The notes beneath the pieces are model-generated. The model ran no database searches, was not told where the DNA came from, and was given only the letters and a program-made list of their open reading frames with translations. A stretch of 64,000 nucleotides of DNA from Bacteroidota bacterium (lineage in GTDB: Bacteria > Bacteroidota > Bacteroidia > Flavobacteriales_D > Crocinitomicaceae): NCBI GenBank assembly GCA_024280155.1, contig JAJRQQ010000096.1, positions 19,168 to 83,167 of the forward strand, written 5' to 3'. This document shows, one piece after another, positions 40,076 through 50,729 of the stretch. Within the stretch, counting starts at the first letter, position 1, and each line of letters opens with the position of its first letter. Position numbers and translations under genes: made by a program.

Positions 40076-40960
40076 ATGGAGAATTTAAAAACATACAAAA
40101 ATCAAATCGAAGAAGTTCAGCATTTGGTGAACGAATTAGAAAAAGGAAATCTTTCTAAAGAAGATTTAGTGAAGTTAGAAGCACTCACAAGAATGATACA
40201 TGAGCGAAGTATTATCTTGAAGTACATTGCGTTGGGTGGTAATTCTTCAGAAGTAATTAAAGATGTTGCTCTCCAAGAAGAGAAAACTGTTGAAGAAGAG
40301 AAAGAAGACGAACCGATTTTATTTGAAATTCCCAAAGAGAAAAAAGTAGAGATTGACATTTTTGCTGATATGAAGAAAGAGGATGAGGAAGTTGAAGTTC
40401 CTTCGCCAATTTCGGATATCATGGATGATTTAATGAAAGAGGAACCAAATTTTGTGAATGAAACCATTGAAGAGGAATTGACACAAAAAGTAGTGCATGA
40501 AATGGAAGAACAACACAAAGAAGATGAAATGATCATTGAGAGTGTTATCGAAGAAATGGAGGAAATCTCAATTACAGAACGCGTTGTTGAAGAGATGGAA
40601 GAAATAGAAATCTCCGAAAAAGTGGTGGAAGCAATGGAAGTTGTCGATTCTTCGGATGAAAATAAAACCTTTTTAGAGCAATTGAATCTAAACGATGATT
40701 CTTTACATGCCATGTTCAGTTCTTCTAAAATTGACACTTTAGTTGGGGCATTCAGCTTGAACGAGAAATTACGTTTTATGAATGATTTATTTGACGGTTC
40801 GAGTGAGGATTTCAATGAAACGATTAAAGTGCTTGATTCTAAAGATGACATTCAAAGTGCAAATGCAAAAATCAATGAATTAGCACTGAAATTTGAATGG
40901 GATTCAGAAGATGAAGCCGTTGCTGAATTTGTTTCATTTGTAAATCGTCGTTATGCTTAA
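40076..40960 (+). CDS. Acidic hypothetical protein with repeated (V/I)(V/I)xEMEE motifs
   Basis: ATG 40076 MENLKTYKNQIEEVQHLVNELEKG...; VVHEMEE, VIEEMEE, VVEEMEE, VVEAMEV series. Confidence 0.75.
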   Translation: MENLKTYKNQIEEVQHLVNELEKGNLSKEDLVKLEALTRMIHERSIILKYIALGGNSSEVIKDVALQEEKTVEEEKEDEPILFEIPKEKKVEIDIFADMKKEDEEVEVPSPISDIMDDLMKEEPNFVNETIEEELTQKVVHEMEEQHKEDEMIIESVIEEMEEISITERVVEEMEEIEISEKVVEAMEVVDSSDENKTFLEQLNLNDDSLHAMFSSSKIDTLVGAFSLNEKLRFMNDLFDGSSEDFNETIKVLDSKDDIQSANAKINELALKFEWDSEDEAVAEFVSFVNRRYA

Positions 40961-42209
40961 AATTACATTCATATTTCTTCTTCTTTCGTTCAGTTCTTTC
41001 GCACAACTTGATGAGGTTCGAAGAATTACTAAAGAATTGTGTTCACCTGAATTTCATGGAAGAGGTTATGTGAATAAAGGAGATTCTATCGCTGCGGCTT
41101 ATTTATCGGAAGAATTTAAAAAAGCGGGTGCTCAACCTTTTTGCGACGATTATTTGCAACATTTTACCATGAATGTCAATACTTTTCCAAATGAAATGGA
41201 GGTGAAGCAAAAAGATTATTCGATGGTTCCTGGGGTTGATTTTTCTATTAATCCAAATTCAAAAGGAATTAAAACGACACTTTATCCGATTGAAATTCCA
41301 GAAGATAAAGCATTGGACATTGAGTTTTTGAAAACAGCAATTGGAAAAGCAAAATCAAGTTTTAAGCAACACGCATTGGTTTTTTCTTACGCAACGATTT
41401 CTGCTGATTCTGTCCAAAAAGTCAAAGGATTGATTTATGAAATTGCGACCATTCTTCCGGTAATAGAATTGGTGGATGAAAAATTTACATGGTCAGTAGG
41501 ACAGGACCAGAGTTTGTTTCCGTACTTGCAAATTCAAGATTCAATTTATCAAAAAGGAGAACCTTTGGAGGTAAATATTGATGCACAACTGTTGGAGAAT
41601 TATGAAACGCAGAACATTGTAGCTTTCTTACCGGCAAAGATTAAAAAAGCACCGTATTTGGTTTTTACAGCTCATTACGACCACCTCGGACAAATGGGAA
41701 AAGACACCTATTTCCCTGGAGCAAATGACAATGCTTCGGGTACAGCAATGTTGATTACCATGGCGAAGTATTTCAAAGAAAATCCGAGTGATTACAACAT
41801 ATTATTTATAGCTTTTGGAGGAGAAGAAGTGGGCTTGTTGGGTTCAAAATATTTTGTGGAACATCCTCTTTTGAAATTGAAAAAAATAAAATTCCTCATC
41901 AATTTAGACATCATGGGGAGCGGAGAAGAAAGCATTACTGCGGTCAATGCCACGTTATTTCCCGAAGAATTTGAACTTTTGCAAGAAATCAATCAAGAGA
42001 AAAATCTTATCAAATTGATAAAAAGCAGAGGGCCAGCAGCAAACTCAGACCATTATTGGTTTACAGAAAAAGGAGTTCCAGCATTTTTTATCTACACCAC
42101 AGGTCCAAACCGACATTATCACGATGTTTTTGACACCTACAAAGAATTAACTTTTAGTGAATACGATGATATTACAACCTTATTGATTGAGTTTGTGAAG
42201 AGGATTTAA
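40953..42209 (+). CDS. Secreted M28-family aminopeptidase-like peptidase
   Basis: YLVFTAHYDHLGQMG, PGANDNASGTAMLITMAKYF, FGGEEVGLLGSKYF. Confidence 0.92.
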   Translation: MLKITFIFLLLSFSSFAQLDEVRRITKELCSPEFHGRGYVNKGDSIAAAYLSEEFKKAGAQPFCDDYLQHFTMNVNTFPNEMEVKQKDYSMVPGVDFSINPNSKGIKTTLYPIEIPEDKALDIEFLKTAIGKAKSSFKQHALVFSYATISADSVQKVKGLIYEIATILPVIELVDEKFTWSVGQDQSLFPYLQIQDSIYQKGEPLEVNIDAQLLENYETQNIVAFLPAKIKKAPYLVFTAHYDHLGQMGKDTYFPGANDNASGTAMLITMAKYFKENPSDYNILFIAFGGEEVGLLGSKYFVEHPLLKLKKIKFLINLDIMGSGEESITAVNATLFPEEFELLQEINQEKNLIKLIKSRGPAANSDHYWFTEKGVPAFFIYTTGPNRHYHDVFDTYKELTFSEYDDITTLLIEFVKRI

Positions 42210-42277
42210 TCGTAGTGAAATCTATATTTTAGAATTCGTATTTCATTCGCTAAAACTTGATAGATTATTATTCAAAT

Positions 42278-43023
42278 TTATTCAAAGTTTCTCAAAAATT
42301 TTTCTACAGCTTTCCAGTATTCCTCGTGTCCTTTTTTGTCTTCCCAGAGTGCTTTTGAACCGTGAAATCCACGATTTTTAGGGATGAATTTTGTTTTTTG
42401 GGAAGTTATGTTCTCGTAGAATGAAATCCATTTTTTTCTTCTCTCTTTGCGGAAGTTATAAATACAGGGCATTTAATTTGAGAAACAAAAGTAGCAATTT
42501 CTTCCCCTTCAATCTTAAAATATTCCCCGGGAGAAAACGAAAGAATGCCGTCAATTAATTCTGGATGTTTAGCCCCCATATACAAAACCAAAACTGAACT
42601 GTATGAGCTTCCCCAAACAATGATTTTTTTAGCTTTCAATTCGTTTTTGACATATAAAATGGTTGCTTCTAAATCGGGAATAGCATCAGTGTATTTTGTC
42701 GGCAAATCTTTCTTTTTAGCTCGTTTATGTGTTTCGTTTACAACCCCACGAGATTTCATTCCTGAGCGTTGGTCAATAGCAATGCAGTTAAATCCTAATT
42801 CGTTCAGTTTAGGTGCAATTGGACGATAAGATCCACGACTAAAAATAGCTTGATGAAACAAAATGATGTACGTATCACTATTTTCGACGTTATTGTATAA
42901 ATCGGCGGTGATTTCTAATCCATCAGTAGATGGGAAAGTGATTGTTTTCCCAGTGAACGAATCTTTTTGTGCAGATACTGTAAGAAACAGAAAGCTGAAT
43001 AAAGATAGTGCGATTGTTTTCAT
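42278..43023 (-). CDS. Alpha/beta hydrolase, split by an apparent one-base deletion in A7 (42431-42437)
   Basis: YIILFHQAIFSRGSYRPIAPKLNELGFNCIAIDQRSG, IIVWGSSYSSVLVLYMG; C-terminus in the second frame KKWISFYENITSQKTKFIPKNRGFHGSKALWED. Confidence 0.85.
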
Positions 43024-43080
43024 TGCTTTTATTTTTGTTAGAATGGTATTGAGACGTTTTTCAACCTAATTCTTTACAAT

Positions 43081-45114
43081 CTATTGTTCAATTAGCCCAC
43101 TTTTTCGCAACAAAGCAGCTGTTTTTGGTTCTTGCCCTCTAAATGCTTTGTACAATTCCATTGGGTGCTTGCTTCCACCTTTACTCAAAACATTCTCTCG
43201 AAAAGAAGTTGCAATTTCTTGGTTGAAAATTCCATTCTCTTGGAAGTATTCAAAAGCATCTGCTTCGAGAACTTCTGCCCATTTGTAACTGTAATAACCT
43301 GCAGCATAACCACCGGCGAAGATGTGAGAAAACGCACAAGAAGTCAATGTTTTTTCGTTGAATGGAAACAGGGTCGTATTCTTTGTGGCTTCTTTTTCAA
43401 AATCAAGCACAGAAGTGGATTTAATTTCTGCCTGATTGTGCCATGCCATATCCAATTGACCTAAACTTGTTTGTCGAACCGTTTGGTACGCACTTAAAAA
43501 CTGTGCGCTGTCTTTTATTTTTTGCACATATTCCATTGGGATAATTTCACCTGTTTCGTAGTGTTTTGCAAATAATTCCAACGCTTCTTTTTCATAGCAC
43601 CAGTTCTCCATCAATTGAGAAGGCAATTCTACAAAATCCCAAAAAACGGATGTTCCAGAAAGACTTTCGTAATAACCATTGGCTAACATACCGTGTAAAG
43701 CATGCCCGAACTCGTGAAAAAGTGTCGTAACTTCATTAAATGTCAGTAAAGAAGGTTTAGTATCTGTGGGTTTAGTGAAATTACAAACAATCGAAATGAA
43801 AGGACGTTGATTTTTTCCGTCGTATTTATTTTGGGAACGATAAGATGTCATCCAAGCGCCACTTCTTTTACTTTCTCTTGGAAAGAAATCTGCGTAAAAC
43901 AAAGAAAGGAATTTACCTTTTTCATCTTTCACTTCGTAAGTCATCACGTCTTCGTGATAAAGAGGAAGGTCATTTCGCTGATGAAAAGTAATTCCATATA
44001 ATTTCTTAGCAACTTGAAAAGCACCATAGAGAACGTTCTCTAATTTGAAATAAGGTTTTAATAACTCATCATTGATGGCAAATTTTTCGTTTTTCAGTTT
44101 TTCACTGTAGAAAGAGAAATCCCAAGTTTCTATTTTAAAATCAGCCCCCATTCGAGTCGCCATGTCTTGAATTTCTGCAATTTCTTCTTTCGATTTCGGC
44201 AGCGCAACCTCTAACAATTCTTCCCAAAGATGATAAACACGAGAAGGTTTCTCAGCCATTCTTTCTTCAAGAACAAAATCAGCGTAGGTTTTGTATCCGA
44301 GTAAATTTGCTTTCTCTAAGCGTAGAGCAACGATTTTTTGGATATTATTTTCGTTGTTGAAGTCGTTTTTATTGAATCCTCTCGCGCCAAAAGCTTCACT
44401 GAGTTGCTTTCTCAACGCTCGATTCTCGGCATATTGCATGAATGGAATGTAAGATGGATAATCAAGTGTAAATAACCAAGCGTTTTCATTTCCTTTCGAT
44501 TTTGCTAACATTTTTGCAGCTTCTCGAACACCTTCTGGGAGTCCGGCTAAATCTTTTTCGTCTTCAATCCACATTTCAAATTGCTGTGAATCTTTCATCA
44601 CATTTTCAGAGAATGTAAGCGTTAATTTAGCTAATTCTGTATTGATTTCTTTAAGTCTTTCTTTTTCTTTTCCTTTTAAGTTTGCACCACTACGAACACA
44701 CCCTTTATACGTTTTTTCGAGCAGGTAAATTTGCTCGTCGTTGAGTGTTGTTCTATCCTCATTTTCAAAAACCTCTTTTATTGCTTTGAATAAATCTTCA
44801 TCCAAAGAAATTTCATTTGAATATGCGGTTAGTTTTGGAGAAATTTCCTGGGCTAACTTTTGCATTTCATCGGAAGTATTGCAACTGTTTTGGTTGAAAA
44901 AAACAGTGGATACTTTTCCTAATAATTCACCACTTCTTTCGAGCGATTCAATCGTATTCGAAAAGGATGGAGTTGCTTTTTTGACCTTTTCAATTTCTAA
45001 CTTACCCAGTTTAATACCCTCTTCAAAAGCAGGTAAATAGTGTTCTAGCTTGATTTCATCAAAAGGAATTGCTTCAAAAGCCGCAGTATATGGTTGCAAG
45101 AATGGGTTTTTCAT
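43081..45114 (-). CDS. M3-family oligopeptidase (PrlC/Dcp-like)
   Basis: TLFHEFGHALHGMLANGYYESLSGTSVFWDFVELPSQLMENW. Confidence 0.94.
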   Translation of the reverse strand: MKNPFLQPYTAAFEAIPFDEIKLEHYLPAFEEGIKLGKLEIEKVKKATPSFSNTIESLERSGELLGKVSTVFFNQNSCNTSDEMQKLAQEISPKLTAYSNEISLDEDLFKAIKEVFENEDRTTLNDEQIYLLEKTYKGCVRSGANLKGKEKERLKEINTELAKLTLTFSENVMKDSQQFEMWIEDEKDLAGLPEGVREAAKMLAKSKGNENAWLFTLDYPSYIPFMQYAENRALRKQLSEAFGARGFNKNDFNNENNIQKIVALRLEKANLLGYKTYADFVLEERMAEKPSRVYHLWEELLEVALPKSKEEIAEIQDMATRMGADFKIETWDFSFYSEKLKNEKFAINDELLKPYFKLENVLYGAFQVAKKLYGITFHQRNDLPLYHEDVMTYEVKDEKGKFLSLFYADFFPRESKRSGAWMTSYRSQNKYDGKNQRPFISIVCNFTKPTDTKPSLLTFNEVTTLFHEFGHALHGMLANGYYESLSGTSVFWDFVELPSQLMENWCYEKEALELFAKHYETGEIIPMEYVQKIKDSAQFLSAYQTVRQTSLGQLDMAWHNQAEIKSTSVLDFEKEATKNTTLFPFNEKTLTSCAFSHIFAGGYAAGYYSYKWAEVLEADAFEYFQENGIFNQEIATSFRENVLSKGGSKHPMELYKAFRGQEPKTAALLRKSGLIEQ

Positions 45115-45250
45115 AATTTACGTTAAGTTATTCGTAATGTTGTTAATTTCTAGAATAAGAGAACGTAAAAATAAGGAGAAAATTGAGAGGAAGGTAATTA
45201 CTTAGAAAATCATTTTAAGAAAACCATCCAACTCTTCCTCGAAACCGAAA

Positions 45251-46959
45251 TTATAGTATTTCCACAAACAATCCTTCGTCTGTCTTAGTTACTTTGGTTA
45301 AACCGTGTTTCGCCAATCCTTTGATTCCTTTATCCCATTGTTTGTTGCTTAAACCAACTTGAGATTTCAGTTCATTCAAGTCCATTTTTTGTTCTTTGGA
45401 AAGAATGTCAAAGATGATTTTTTCATTCTCTGTTAAATCAGGACCTTGTTTTCCAAAAACTTCTGGTTTCATTTGAGGGAAGAATAAAACTTCTTGAATA
45501 GAAGGGTTGTTGGTTAAAAACATAATCAGGCGATCCATTCCGATTCCCATTCCACTCGTTGGCGGCATACCATATTCTAACGAACGCAAGAAATCTTGAT
45601 CGATAAATTCACTTGCCTCATCGTCACCTTTTGCGGCTAATTTAATTTGTTCTTCAAAACGTTGGCGTTGGTCGATTGGGTCATTCAGTTCAGAATATGC
45701 ATTCGCAATTTCTTTTCCACAAACCATTAACTCAAAACGTTCTGTCAAAGTTGGATCATCTCGGTGTTCTTTACACAAAGGCGACATTTCTTTTGGGTAA
45801 TCAGTAATGAACGTCGGTTGAATGTAGTTTCCTTCACATTTTTCGCCGAAAATCTCATCGATTAATTTCCCAACACCCATTGTTTCATTCACTTCAATTC
45901 CCATTTCTTGGCAAGCAGCACGTAATTCATCTTCTGTTTTACCTTTGATATCGAATCCTGTGAAATCAATAATCGATTGACGCATCGTAATACGTTTATA
46001 CGGCGCTTTGAAGTTGATTTTATGTTCACCAAAAGTTGCTTCAGAAGTTCCATTTACCTCAATTGCACAGTGTTCGAGCAATCGTTCAGCAAAATCCATC
46101 ATCCAGTTGTAATCTTTGTATGATACATAGATTTCCATGGCTGTAAACTCAGGGTTATGGGTTCTGTCCATTCCTTCATTTCTGAAATTCTTCGAGAATT
46201 CATAGACACCATCAAATCCTCCAACAATTAATCTTTTCAAGTATAGTTCATTGGCAATTCTCATGTACAATGGAATATCCAAAGCATTGTGGTGTGTTAT
46301 AAATGGACGAGCAGCAGCACCACCCGCAATGGATTGTAAAATTGGTGTTTCAACCTCCATGTAACCTGCTTCATTAAAGAAGTTGCGCATGGCAGTGAAT
46401 AATTTTGTTCTTTTTATAAAAATTTCTTTCACCTGCGGATTCACTACTAAATCAGCGTAGCGTTGTCGGTATCTTAATTCTGGGTCGGTAAAAGCATCGT
46501 GCACATTTCCTTCAGCATCTGTTTTTGGAAGAGGCAAAGGTTTAGTGATTTACTTAACAGTGTTAATTCTTTTACTTTAATAGAGGTTTCGCCCACTTTG
46601 GTTTTAAAAACAATTCCTTTAACACCGATAAAGTCACCTAAATCCAATAGTTTTTTGAAAACTTGGTTGTAGAGTGTTTTATCTTCACCAGGACAAATTT
46701 CATCTCTATTTACATAGATTTGAATTCTTCCTTCGGCATCTTGTATCTCAGCAAAAGCAGCTTTCCCCATGTCACGATTAGACATCATTCTTCCTGCAAT
46801 GCAGACTTCTTTGCCATCTTCGAACTTCTTCTTTATATCGGTAGAATAATCAGTTACCGGATATAAATCCGCTGGATAAGGGTTGATTCCCAAATCACGT
46901 AATCGATTCAACTTTTCTCTACGTTGAATTTCTTGATTAGAAAGTTCTAATGTGCTCAT
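45251..46959 (-). CDS. lysS: Lysyl-tRNA synthetase (class II), split by an apparent one-base deletion in an A run (46541-46543)
   Basis: N part [26 protein letters not shown]..., C part [77 protein letters not shown]. Confidence 0.95.
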
Positions 46960-47039
46960 AATATTTATTTGTGGGGCAAAGATAAGTTTCTTAGCTTAAA
47001 ATGAATCAATGAAGAATAAAAATTAATCAGAAGAACAAA

Positions 47040-47072
47040 AAATCCCATTCTAACAATGCTAAAATGGGATAA
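47040..47072 (-). terminator. Terminator hairpin downstream of the small lipoprotein gene
   Basis: ATCCCATT ... AATGGGAT. Confidence 0.65.
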
Positions 47073-47090
47073 ATTAATCTTAAAGGGAAT

Positions 47091-47384
47091 TTATTTTTCC
47101 ATCAACTCGTTGATTTCAGTTTGAGCTTCTTCTGTTTTTTCTTCGATGATTTCTTTTGCTTGTTCTTCCAATTCGACCATCGCTTCTTCTTGAACCTTAT
47201 CAAATTGTTCGTTGGTTGATTTTTCTAATTCTTCAAAAGCAGCATCTGTTGATTCTTTCAAATCTTCAAAAGCAGCATCTATTTCTTGTTCAATTTGCTC
47301 ATCTGTTTTTTCTTCACTAGAACTACAGGCAGTCATAGAAACTGCAGCAATTAATGCCATTCCAAGGATAAATTTTCGTTTCAT
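47091..47384 (-). CDS. Small amphipathic-helical lipoprotein
   Basis: MKRKFILGMALIAAVSMTACSSSEEK lipobox; 11-residue helical repeats DAAFEDLKEST/DAAFEELEKST. Confidence 0.75.
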   Translation of the reverse strand: MKRKFILGMALIAAVSMTACSSSEEKTDEQIEQEIDAAFEDLKESTDAAFEELEKSTNEQFDKVQEEAMVELEEQAKEIIEEKTEEAQTEINELMEK

Positions 47385-47461
47385 TTTGTTGTTGTGTTAA
47401 TTGATTTAGAGTATAATAATAGAAAAAAATCTTCATATTTCATCTTTAACTCATTTTTTTC

Positions 47462-47469
47462 TATTTTTG
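47462..47469 (+). promoter_or_regulatory. Bacteroidota-type -7 element upstream of sodA
   Basis: TATTTTTG matches TAnnTTTG, 27 nt before the ATG. Confidence 0.5.
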
Positions 47470-47495
47470 TAGAAACATTCTAAATAAGAAAAATT

Positions 47496-48095
47496 ATGTC
47501 ATTTGAATTACCAAAATTACCTTACGCTTATGATGCGTTAGAACCACATATTGATGCAAGAACAATGGAAATCCACCATTCTAAGCATCATCAAGGATAT
47601 ACAAACAACTTAAACAATGCAATTGCAGGGACTGAGTTCGAAGGAAAAACAATCGAAGAAATCTTGGCAGGTTGTAAAGATAATCCAGCAGTTAGAAATA
47701 ACGGTGGGGGATATTGGAACCATGACCTGTTTTGGAAAGTAATGTCGCCAAATGGTGGTGGAGAGCCAACAGGAGAATTAGCAGATGCAATTAATTCAGC
47801 ATTTGGTTCTTTCGCAGAATTTAAAGAAGCTTTTTCTAAAGCAGCAGCGACTCGTTTCGGTTCAGGTTGGGCTTGGTTGTGTGTTGTTGACGGAAAATTA
47901 GAGGTTTGTTCTACAGCAAATCAAGATAATCCATTAATGGATTTGGCTTGTAAAGGTCAACCAATTATGGGACTTGATGTTTGGGAACATGCTTATTATT
48001 TAAACTACCAAAACAGAAGACCAGACTATATCAATGCGTTTTTTAATGTGTTGAATTGGGAAGAAGTTGCGAAGAATTTTGCAGCAGCAAAATAA
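47496..48095 (+). CDS. sodA: Superoxide dismutase (Fe/Mn family)
   Basis: [61 protein letters not shown]. Confidence 0.96.
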   Translation: MSFELPKLPYAYDALEPHIDARTMEIHHSKHHQGYTNNLNNAIAGTEFEGKTIEEILAGCKDNPAVRNNGGGYWNHDLFWKVMSPNGGGEPTGELADAINSAFGSFAEFKEAFSKAAATRFGSGWAWLCVVDGKLEVCSTANQDNPLMDLACKGQPIMGLDVWEHAYYLNYQNRRPDYINAFFNVLNWEEVAKNFAAAK

Positions 48096-48114
48096 GTAGT
48101 AACAAGTTAAATTT

Positions 48115-48147
48115 TAAATGCGGTGAGGAAACTTGCCGCATTTTTTG
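48115..48147 (+). terminator. sodA rho-independent terminator
   Basis: AAATGCGG tgaggaaacttg CCGCATTTTTT. Confidence 0.85.
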
Positions 48148-48218
48148 TTTTCATAGTTTATTTAGAGTGTGTTTATGTAACCTGATTACACTTTCTCGTT
48201 TAAATGTAAAACAACCCC

Positions 48219-49094
48219 ATGAAAACAATCCTTTCCACATTTATTCAAACTATTTTTTTAACCACTTTTTTATTCTTGATTTTTTCTAACTCCTCAACGC
48301 CTGTTGTTCGGGAATTTTCAATATTTGATGCAATCAATAATAAAAGTATTACAGCTCAATTCGAATCAATTGGAAAATACAGTGGGAATTCAGTACACTC
48401 TAAGCTAGTGAACAATACTTCATCTGATATAAAATTGCTTATTCCTGCAGGGACTCTCTATATTCCTGAAAATGATGGAGAGCAAACTTTGATTCAATTA
48501 GAAGATGATTTCATTGTGATACATAAAAATGAGACAATTATTCATCGATTCTCAGGTTTTTGTACGGAATTTAACGATCGTGTGCCTACCACGCAAAATT
48601 CAATGCGTATTGCACAAAATAAAAATCAAAAACTGGGGAAATTGATACAGTACATGAAAGGAAAAGATATTGATCATGAAGCTTATCAAGGAGCTGTTTG
48701 GGCAATTACAGATAATGAGAATGTCTCAAACATTTCTGCGAATAACGATGAAACTGAAGAATTAAAAAATTATCTTTTCACTTTGACAGGGCAAAAAAAA
48801 GAATGGTATAGCTCTCCACAAGATATAACTGTATCTAATGGAAGAATTGTTCGGGAAACCGTTTTAATAACAGGGGAGTTAAAGTTTGATTGTGCCAGAG
48901 GGACCAATGTTTATCAAGATATTCATAAAGAGGATGGTGAGGATGTACATATTAGTAGTCGATATATGACGGCAAAATATGGTAAGGTTACTTATACCTT
49001 TACTCTAAAGGTGAGGGGATGGGATGAAGGCAAGTATTACATCCGAATTCATGACGGCTCTAATGAAATCACACGCTATTATTTCGAAGTGTAA
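48219..49094 (+). CDS. Secreted hypothetical protein
   Basis: N-terminal signal-like segment; AYQGAVWAITDNENV; C-terminal beta-sandwich-like YTFTLKVRGWDEGKYYIRIHDG. Confidence 0.65.
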   Translation: MKTILSTFIQTIFLTTFLFLIFSNSSTPVVREFSIFDAINNKSITAQFESIGKYSGNSVHSKLVNNTSSDIKLLIPAGTLYIPENDGEQTLIQLEDDFIVIHKNETIIHRFSGFCTEFNDRVPTTQNSMRIAQNKNQKLGKLIQYMKGKDIDHEAYQGAVWAITDNENVSNISANNDETEELKNYLFTLTGQKKEWYSSPQDITVSNGRIVRETVLITGELKFDCARGTNVYQDIHKEDGEDVHISSRYMTAKYGKVTYTFTLKVRGWDEGKYYIRIHDGSNEITRYYFEV

Positions 49095-49221
49095 CGTTAA
49101 TTCTCCCAAATCATTTTCTCTCAGTACAAAAGTTAACGTCATTTCGTTAGTAACTTTGCAAAATCTAGGTCAAAACCCTTTTGATTTTTCTTAATTTTGT
49201 TAGTTGAATGAAATTTGAGAA

Positions 49222-49656
49222 ATGAAAGTTAAAATTATCAACCAATCGAATCACGAATTACCGGCCTACGAAACTATTGCTTCTGCCGGACTAGACGTTC
49301 GTGCAAATATTCAAGAAAGCATCACTTTAAAACCTTTGGAAAGAACACTTGTGAAAACAGGTCTTTTTATGGAAATACCCGTAGGGTATGAATGTCAAGT
49401 GCGACCTAGAAGTGGTTTGGCATTTAAAAAAGGAGTGACTGTTTTGAATGCACCTGGAACAATCGATGCTGATTACCGTGGAGAAGTTGGCGTAATTCTT
49501 ATCAACCTTTCGAATGAAGATTTTGTGATTGAAAACGGAGAGAGAATTGCTCAATTAGTGTTTGCTAAAGTAGAGCAAGCAGAATGGGAGAATGTGGAAG
49601 TTTTAACAGAAACGGAACGTGGTGCTGGCGGATTTGGAAGCACAGGAGTGAAGTAA
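49222..49656 (+). CDS. dut: dUTP diphosphatase
   Basis: [57 protein letters not shown]. Confidence 0.97.
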   Translation: MKVKIINQSNHELPAYETIASAGLDVRANIQESITLKPLERTLVKTGLFMEIPVGYECQVRPRSGLAFKKGVTVLNAPGTIDADYRGEVGVILINLSNEDFVIENGERIAQLVFAKVEQAEWENVEVLTETERGAGGFGSTGVK

Positions 49657-49662
49657 GATTTG

Positions 49663-49689
49663 CCCTTCGACAAGCTCAGGGCTCGGTGA
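49663..49689. repeat. REP-like CCCTTCGACAAGCTCAGGG element
   Basis: CCCTTCGACAAGCTCAGGGCTCGGTGA between dut and the nucleotidyltransferase gene. Confidence 0.6.
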
Positions 49690-49709
49690 TTTAAGAAATA
49701 AAAGATAAA

Positions 49710-50729
49710 ATGAAAATAATTGTACCAATGGCAGGTCGAGGTTCTCGACTAAGACCACATACTTTAACTGTACCAAAACCATTAATTCCAGTGGCAGGTC
49801 AACCAATTGTGCATCGATTGGTAAAAGATATCGCAGAAATAGTGAATGAACCTATCGAAGAGGTAGCATTTATTCTTGGTGACCCTGCATTTTTTGGTGA
49901 TGAGGTCATTGAAAGTTTAAAAAAATTAGCGAACGATTTAGGAGCGAAAGCATCAATTTATCGCCAAGATGAACCGTTAGGGACCGGTCATGCAATTATG
50001 TGTGCGAAAGAATCTCTTTCTGGTCCTGCCGTTGTGGCTTATGCGGACACATTGATTCAGGCGACTTTTGAGTTAGACCCTACAGCAGATGCTGTGATTT
50101 GGGTGAAAGAAGTTGAACGGCCTGAAGCTTTTGGTGTTGTAAAACTGAATGACAAAGAAGAAATCGTTGAATTGGTAGAGAAACCAACAGAATTTGTGAG
50201 TAATAAAGCTGTGATTGGCATCTATTATTTCAAAGAAGTCGGAGAATTGAAAGCTGAACTTCAACATGTTCTCGACAACAACATTATCAATGGTGGAGAA
50301 TACCAAATCAATGATGGAATCAAAGGAATGATGTCCAAAGGAAAGGTATTTAAAACGGGAGCTGTTGACCAATGGATGGATTGCGGAAATAAAAAAGTAA
50401 CCGTAGAAACCAATCAGCAAGTATTGAAAAACGAACAAGCAAAAGGTGTGAATACCATTCATTCTTCAGTGACATTGAAAAATTCTAAAATCATTGAACC
50501 TTGTTTTATTGGGGAGAATGTAAGATTGGTAAATTCTGTGGTTGGACCATTTGCATCAATTGGAGATAATTGCGAGATCGTTTATTCTGTCGTGAATAAT
50601 TCAATTGTTCAGCATGAAACAACGATAAAAAACATGGTTATGCGTGACTCGATGATTGGTTCTAAATCAAAAATCAATGGTTTGGCGCAGGATTTGAGTC
50701 TCGGCGATTATTCTTTCATGAATGATTAA
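49710..50729 (+). CDS. Sugar-1-phosphate nucleotidyltransferase
   Basis: MKIIVPMAGRGSRLRPHTLTVPKPLIPVAGQPIVHRLV; C-terminal hexapeptide-like repeats. Confidence 0.9.
   Translation: MKIIVPMAGRGSRLRPHTLTVPKPLIPVAGQPIVHRLVKDIAEIVNEPIEEVAFILGDPAFFGDEVIESLKKLANDLGAKASIYRQDEPLGTGHAIMCAKESLSGPAVVAYADTLIQATFELDPTADAVIWVKEVERPEAFGVVKLNDKEEIVELVEKPTEFVSNKAVIGIYYFKEVGELKAELQHVLDNNIINGGEYQINDGIKGMMSKGKVFKTGAVDQWMDCGNKKVTVETNQQVLKNEQAKGVNTIHSSVTLKNSKIIEPCFIGENVRLVNSVVGPFASIGDNCEIVYSVVNNSIVQHETTIKNMVMRDSMIGSKSKINGLAQDLSLGDYSFMND

Noticed and set aside
40117-40851. 244-aa minus-strand ORF rich in Ser/Ile
   Set aside because: Exact antisense shadow of the acidic Glu-rich gene (GAA/GAG read backwards as Ser/Phe codons); no domain or start context.
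43132-45040. Plus-strand ORFs inside the M3 peptidase gene
   Set aside because: Antisense shadows without motifs.
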